Part shown: piece by piece, positions 7,016 to 11,630 of the stretch
How the letters are laid out: every line of letters begins with the position of its first letter
Numbering within the stretch: position 1 is the first letter of the stretch
DNA from: Larix sibirica
Lineage: Eukaryota; Streptophyta; Pinopsida; Pinales; Pinaceae
Length of the DNA: 11,630 bases
Assembly (NCBI GenBank): GCA_004151065.3
Contig: NWUY0300003922.1
Coordinates: forward strand, 29,122-40,751
Direction: 5' to 3'
The notes under the pieces: model-generated
What the model was told of the DNA's origin: nothing
Databases searched by the model: none
Seen by the model: only the letters and a program-made list of their open reading frames with translations
Translations under genes and position numbers: made by a program

Positions 7016-7356
7016 AAAATCTCGCTCAAGGTGCTGCTAGGACATGTGGAATATGAGGGGAAATACTAGTGAAGAGGAAAGGGAGAGTTCTCATGGTTCA
7101 TTTTATCCAATTATTATGTTGCACAATGAAAAGAGAAACTAAACAATCATCCTCTATTAATCATGCATTATAAGTAAAAATCAAATACAAAGATATTCAT
7201 TCACACACATATCCAACAAGAAATTTTGAGGGGGCACCAACACTTCTTATTTTCATTAATCAAAACATAGCAAATTACATAAATTACAATCCAGAGACAT
7301 CAATGTCTTGCAACCATCCCCTTGGTTCCCAAATCCCACCCATTACAATGGAGAAC
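7016..7356. other. Non-coding link between two minus-strand retroelements
   Basis: This stretch holds the presumed 3' untranslated tail of the LINE (below 7357) and the ragged 5' end of the Penelope-like relic (above 7015). No poly-A tail (a T run on the plus strand) marks the LINE end, so its exact terminus is not set. No target-site duplication was identified. A weak coding-like piece on the minus strand (about 7040-7000) may extend the Penelope-like RT. Confidence 0.4.
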
Positions 7357-9985
7357 TTATTGCAGTTTATTCTCATCACCCTTACTAACAAAACCCTTAT
7401 AATCTCTAACGTGAACCCAACTCTCTTGCTCTTTCAGATCCTTTCCTTCAGCTCTGAACCACTTTTTTGCCTCCTCTTCCCTTTTTACACTACTTAGTTC
7501 ATTATTTATGACTGCATCATGGCAATTTCCAGCTGAGTTGTTACTGTAGATGCATTAATTGTCCATCTTATATTCCTCGGCATCCCCTTCTAACAACCTT
7601 TTCTATGTTGACTACCTTCCTATATTCTACAACCTAGTTTTCAAAATGATAGGGCCAACAAGAGATATACAAGTTATCATTCCAAACAAATATATGGTAA
7701 AAGGGTGAGTAACAAAAATATGGTCCACTATTTCCTCATTGGCTTTACATAAAATGCAACTCCCTGATTCTCTTTTGGCCTTTATCTTGAGTTATGATCT
7801 TATTATCCAATGCCAACCACAATTTTTTTTTTTTTAAAGGACCATCCAATTTACATAGCACCTTCCACTACCAAACCCTTTCTATGGCCCAATCCTCCTC
7901 AATTTTTGTTGGGTACCCCAATTTAGCTATGAATTCCCCTATTCCATTTTTTTACCATTTTATTTTTAGGCCAAACTAAATACATTAATATTTTTCAAGC
8001 CTCATCCCATTTTTTTCAATTCAACCATTGTCATTCCTTTCTTTACCCTTTTCCCAGTCCACGAGAAGTTGAAATACTTTTTTCTAATATTGATTAAAAT
8101 TCCTTTAGGAATTTGTGGCATGTACATCCACCACACCATAATACTCTCTAATATTTCCTTTACTAATACAAGTTTTCCACCCTATAAAAACCATCTATCA
8201 CACCACAATGACATTCTAGCTTTAATTTTACTGTATACCCACAACCAATCATCATATTTATAGATTTGGTTTTAAAATAAAACCTAGGTAAATAAGTCCT
8301 TAATCCAATCATAATGATTCATAGGAAACAAATGAATAATTTGAGCTTTTACCTCTCCTATTGTATGGCTAAATCATAAACTAGACCTACTAATGTTGAT
8401 CTCCATCCTTGTTTCTTTGTGATAGATATCCAAAATCTCCTTAATAATTTTAATCTCCCTAATAGAACCTTGTCCAAAATTCATGATGTCATCCACAAAT
8501 AAATTAGCAAATGGGAAAGGACTATAGAATTTGCAATTTGTATCCCTTTTAGTTCTCCTCTTCTTCTTGAATATCTAATTAACATGCTTAATCCTTCAAC
8601 CACTCATAGAAATAGAAAAGGAGATAGTGAACATCCTTGTATAAGTCCCCCAGTAGCTGAAAATAATTTTGAGTGGGATCCATTTATCAAAACAAGAAAA
8701 GAGTGCGATGAAAGAAAACCCATGATCCAATTGATTGGTTGAAAATTCATTCCCACTTGTAGCAACAACAACCTAAGATATATCCAATTTACTTTATTTT
8801 ATGATTTTTCTAGGTTGATATTCATAAATACCACTAATTTTTAAAATTTTAATGATATGCATCACCTCCTATGCTATTCCCACAACATCATGAACTTGCC
8901 TATTGAAAAGGAGTCCAAACTGCTCATCTAAAATGAAAGTTGATAAATAGATTTAAGTATGTTAGCTATGATTTTTGAAAATATTTTTTGAGCAAGATTG
9001 CATAAAGAAATAGTCATGCAATCTTCAGGAGGGGATATTTTATTATGTTGGAAAATACCAATAAATGTAGAATTTATGGCCCATAAGGCCTTCCTTGACT
9101 TCCTAGACTCCTCGGATATACTTAACAAATCATTCTCTAGTAAATCATAAAAACCAAGGTAGAATTCAATTGATAAACCATCAAATCCTAGGGTCTTAGG
9201 TGTTTCTAATGAGAATAACACACATTTCAATTCATCCTTTGATACTTTAGCATCTAGATCCTGGTTAATTTCATCATCTATAAGATGTGGAATTCGACTC
9301 AAATTTTTAATTGTTTCCCAAATATTAGCCCATTCAGGATCTTTAAAGAATGTTTTAAAGTGTTGTTTTCCAAATTCTCAATTTCCTTGAAGTATTTAGG
9401 CTTAGTACCTTCTATCTTTATAATTTCCTAAATAGTATTTACAAATTTTATTTGGTTTGGAAACTTGTGCAAGGATTGTGTATTGTTATCTCCTTTAGAC
9501 AACCAAATGGATCTACTCTTGAGCCTCTATTATGCTCCCTCCTTATCTAGTGAGGACTTTTTAAAACTTCCTAATACCTTCAAAGTTTGGAATTCCTCCT
9601 CTAAAAATACTCTAGCCTCATTATTTTCAAAAAAGGATGCAATGCCTTCCTCCCCCTCCTTTAATTCCTTTTGAGATTTCATAGCATGATTTTTAGCCTA
9701 TTTTTCACAATTGTTTTAACCTTGTTAGATTATTTGCAAACTACTTCATTGTTATATCCACAATATGACTATCAAAAGGCTTCCAAGTCCCTTTTACAAG
9801 TTCTTTTGAATCATATTCTAGTAACCAAGAATGTTTAAACTTAAAGGGAGCAAGGGATTTCCAATCAGTAGAACTAGTTTGTAGAAAGATAGACAATGAT
9901 CTAAGGAACCTCTAGTACCCACCCAAGATTTCATCCTACTATTTTCTTCAATTAATTATTATGCCACAAGAAATATGTTAAGTCT
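7357..9985 (-). pseudogene. LINE (L1-like non-LTR retrotransposon) relic: APE end, reverse transcriptase, zf-RVT domain
   Basis: On the minus strand the ORF2 landmarks of plant LINEs appear in order. They are the end of the APE endonuclease (GSLDH, the SDH-like motif, about 9915; then APFKFKHSWL), KSRSIWLSKGDNNT (about 9524-9480), RIPHLIDDEINQD, KTLGFDG, and TISLCNLAQKIFSKIIANIL (RT, about 9300-8930). After a shift come EQFGLLFNRQVHDVVGIAQE, NWIMGF and GGLIQGCSLSPFLF, then PFANLFVDDIMNFGQGS, with the catalytic FVDD at 8499-8488. Then come IKARMSLWCDRWF, GGKLVLVKEILESI and IPKGILINIRKKYFNF. The C-terminal zinc domain follows: KVLCKLDGPLK, then CILCKANEEIVDHIFVTHPF (Cys codons near 7758 and 7749). 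The frame ends with a TAA at 7359-7357. At least five frameshifts and many stops show it is inactive. The N-terminal nuclease half and any ORF1 are missing, as in a 5'-truncated insertion or one cut by the LTR-like DNA that starts at 10005. Confidence 0.9.
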
Positions 9986-10004
9986 ATATGAAATCCTTTC
10001 TCTA

Positions 10005-11140
10005 TGTAATATCCCGATCTCAACCCTTCGCACTTGATCTTGCTTGTATTGTACTTATGTTTTCCATTACTATGTTTTGCTTCATGCCTTGAGGTAAACT
10101 TACCATGGTGATTCTAAAGACATCTAAACATGATCATTTGAATCGAAGACTCACTGGTGGGAGAACACTAATGGGGCTATGATTCAACCAAAGGGGAAAG
10201 GTAAGAGGGTCTAAGGGGGGATTGAAATATGTCTCATGGTTACTACTATATCCTATCTACAACCTATTCCATGTGATTGTCCTATTATCATTCCATATTA
10301 ATGTTTATTATTACAATTAGGAGCATAGTGAAATGATTAATTACTTTAAGTAATTATTTGCTACCTTTTAGTACCTTCCTTTTATATTGAAGCAAATAAT
10401 TCATATATTCATGCAATCAAGGAGAGTTCAACTATGAGCCTTGATCCCTATCATTAAGAAAGTGTAAGAGTTAGATTACAACTCTTTCTTTCTCTCTCCT
10501 TTATTCATGCAAAAGAGAGAATTCAGACTAGGAATACAAGTTTAAAGAAGAAGAAAAAAGTGATTTCTTGAGGAGAGGATGGAGTTATTGATGAAAAAAG
10601 AGTATCACATCTATCATAAGATCCATGGAGAGATGAAAAAGGCTATCATGTGGAATTAGACACCATGATTGAGTAAGAAGTACATTCTTCAACCTTGTTA
10701 TTTTTGTTTTCTTTATTGGTTGGTTTGGAAGCCTTTGGTAAAGATAAGAGAGATTTCAAAGATTTGACAAATCTTCTTTTCCCTAATGCTCTCATAACCC
10801 ATCGTAGGGTGGCATCAATAAGGGATTTGCCTATGGTTGGGAGGAACAATATAATTTGCAACTCGATTTATAAAAAGATAAGTTCTTATTTTCTTCTCCT
10901 TTATTATGAATTCGATATTGTATAATAAACAATATAATTTCATTATTTGTTATGGGGATTTTCATTAAAATTTATTGTAATTTTGATGAGCAAATGAATC
11001 TGAATTTATATTATATGCTAATTGTTTGTAGAAATGCATTGTGCATACAAGCCTAAAATTGGTTTCATATTTTTATTGCAATTGTGTCAAATTAAATCGA
11101 ATGAATACCAAATTTGGACAAGGGATAGTTTTCACATACC
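10005..11140 (+). mobile_element. Possible LTR or LTR-derived DNA starting TGTAATATCCCG
   Basis: TGTAATATCCCG at 10005 is the kind of sequence that opens plant LTRs, and it lies about 20 bases beyond the last LINE coding signal. The following 1.1 kb has no recognisable protein. Opposing short frames at 10646-10861 and 10695-10925 are mirror images of each other. Purine and pyrimidine runs near 10480-10580 and AT-rich DNA from 10860 fit LTR composition. The 3' end, the primer site and a duplicated target were not found, so it could be a solo LTR, a fragment, or neither. Confidence 0.3.
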
Positions 11141-11141
11141 C

Positions 11142-11415
11142 CCATGTATCCTCCAAAAGATAGGTTTAGATTTGCATGTATGACCCTTAAAACACAAAAA
11201 TGTTTGTAGACAAAATTAGTCCATATCTTAACCATAAGGTGTTTGTTGTCAGTCAAATTTTCAAAATAGGTATACCACATCAACATGCACATCATCACCA
11301 AAAATCACCTTTAGATTTGTTTGTATGGACATTAAAAACACAAAATGGATGTAGATTATATTTTTCTAGACCTTTACCATATGGTGTACTTTGGCATTCA
11401 TATTTTAGTAGTGGG
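11142..11415. repeat. Diverged two-copy direct repeat, period about 145 bp
   Basis: TTTAGATTTGCATGTATG at 11165 recurs as TTTAGATTTGTTTGTATG at 11310. Matching blocks follow in the same order in both copies: TTAAAA-CACAAAA, TGTAGA, ACCATA-GGTGT, and ATTTT near the end. Similarity begins before the start of each block (CATG...CACCAAAA). A third, weaker start may lie near 11440. A 123-codon plus-strand frame (11200-11571) runs through the repeats but shows no motif and is not accepted as a gene. Confidence 0.55.
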
Positions 11416-11540
11416 TGGAAACATAAATATCTTCATGATCACCAAATTTTAAAGTCAAATTCATTCATTTTATTCCCAAAAGGTGAAAATTTAGTTAGGT
11501 CAAGAAGGGATATACTCAAATCCCCCCATGTTATAGACAA

Positions 11541-11630
11541 TGTAATGTCCCCTCCCATCATACCAGCATGATAGAGAGGACGTGACACTAAATCCGGGCA
11601 TCTAGCCCCACACTTAGTAAACAAACATTC
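11541..11630 (+). mobile_element. Possible start of another LTR (TGTAATGTCCCC), cut by the window edge
   Basis: TGTAATGTCCCC differs from the start at 10005 (TGTAATATCCCG) at two of twelve positions. Sequence after it (CCAGCATGATAGAGAGGACG) is more GC-rich than the DNA before it, consistent with a junction. Only 90 bases are visible. If it is an LTR start it should be followed beyond the window by an LTR body that ends in CA. Confidence 0.3.

Noticed and set aside
7821-7835. T run that could be the poly-A tail of a minus-strand retroelement
   Set aside because: LINE coding signal continues on both sides (KLDGPLK before it, the zinc domain after it), so it is an internal A run that causes a frameshift.
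11200-11571. Plus-strand frame of 123 codons
   Set aside because: It runs across a tandem repeat, shows no motif, and the opposite strand is also partly open.
1-11630. Bacterial-type features (operons, CRISPR array, Shine-Dalgarno sites, phage genes)
   Set aside because: The motifs, the coding density and the retroelement classes are those of a plant nuclear genome, and the 27-bp repeats at 5440-5520 are adjacent without spacers.

Overview
This window looks like intergenic DNA from a large plant nuclear genome, most likely a conifer. It is AT-rich, no long intact gene was found, and at least four different coding relics lie on the minus strand, all broken by frameshifts and stops. The strongest pointer to a conifer is a Penelope-like retroelement that carries a GIY-YIG endonuclease. 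Such elements (Dryads) are, to my knowledge, best documented among plants in conifers. All family calls come from reading translations and motifs by eye; no search was run.

Layout, left to right. 1-190: minus-strand fragment of a plant protein with a VPFxWEE motif, cut by the window edge. 191-1090: no firm gene, but a good plus-strand TATA box at 618. 1165-1770: frameshifted minus-strand fragment of a plant SPOC-domain gene (the TFIIS/SPOC type). 1823-2010: cluster of short palindromes, overlapping a purine tract and a TG...-type LTR start, both read on the minus strand. 2029-4563: decayed minus-strand retroelement ORFs, an unrecognised N-terminal part followed by three CX2CX4HX4C zinc-knuckle-like motifs. 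4595-4610: primer-binding-site-like sequence just upstream of the ATG. 4611-5216: T-rich (minus strand), LTR-like DNA. 5217-5728: large foldback with arms of about 167 bp and a loop made of three exact-length 27-bp repeats. 5762-7015: Penelope-like RT plus GIY-YIG relic, minus strand. 7357-9985: LINE (L1-like) relic with the end of the APE endonuclease, the RT and a zf-RVT-type zinc domain, minus strand. 10005 onward: LTR-like, non-coding DNA with two TGTAATRTCCC starts (10005, 11541) and a diverged 145-bp duplication.

Nothing here works as an operon or pathway. The window is a stack of retroelement relics of three classes (LTR, LINE, Penelope) mixed with fragments of host genes. The most unusual items are the Penelope-like element with an endonuclease domain still open, the foldback with its 27-bp triplet, and a retroelement that runs from primer site through gag-like knuckles to a purine tract with no pol visible between.
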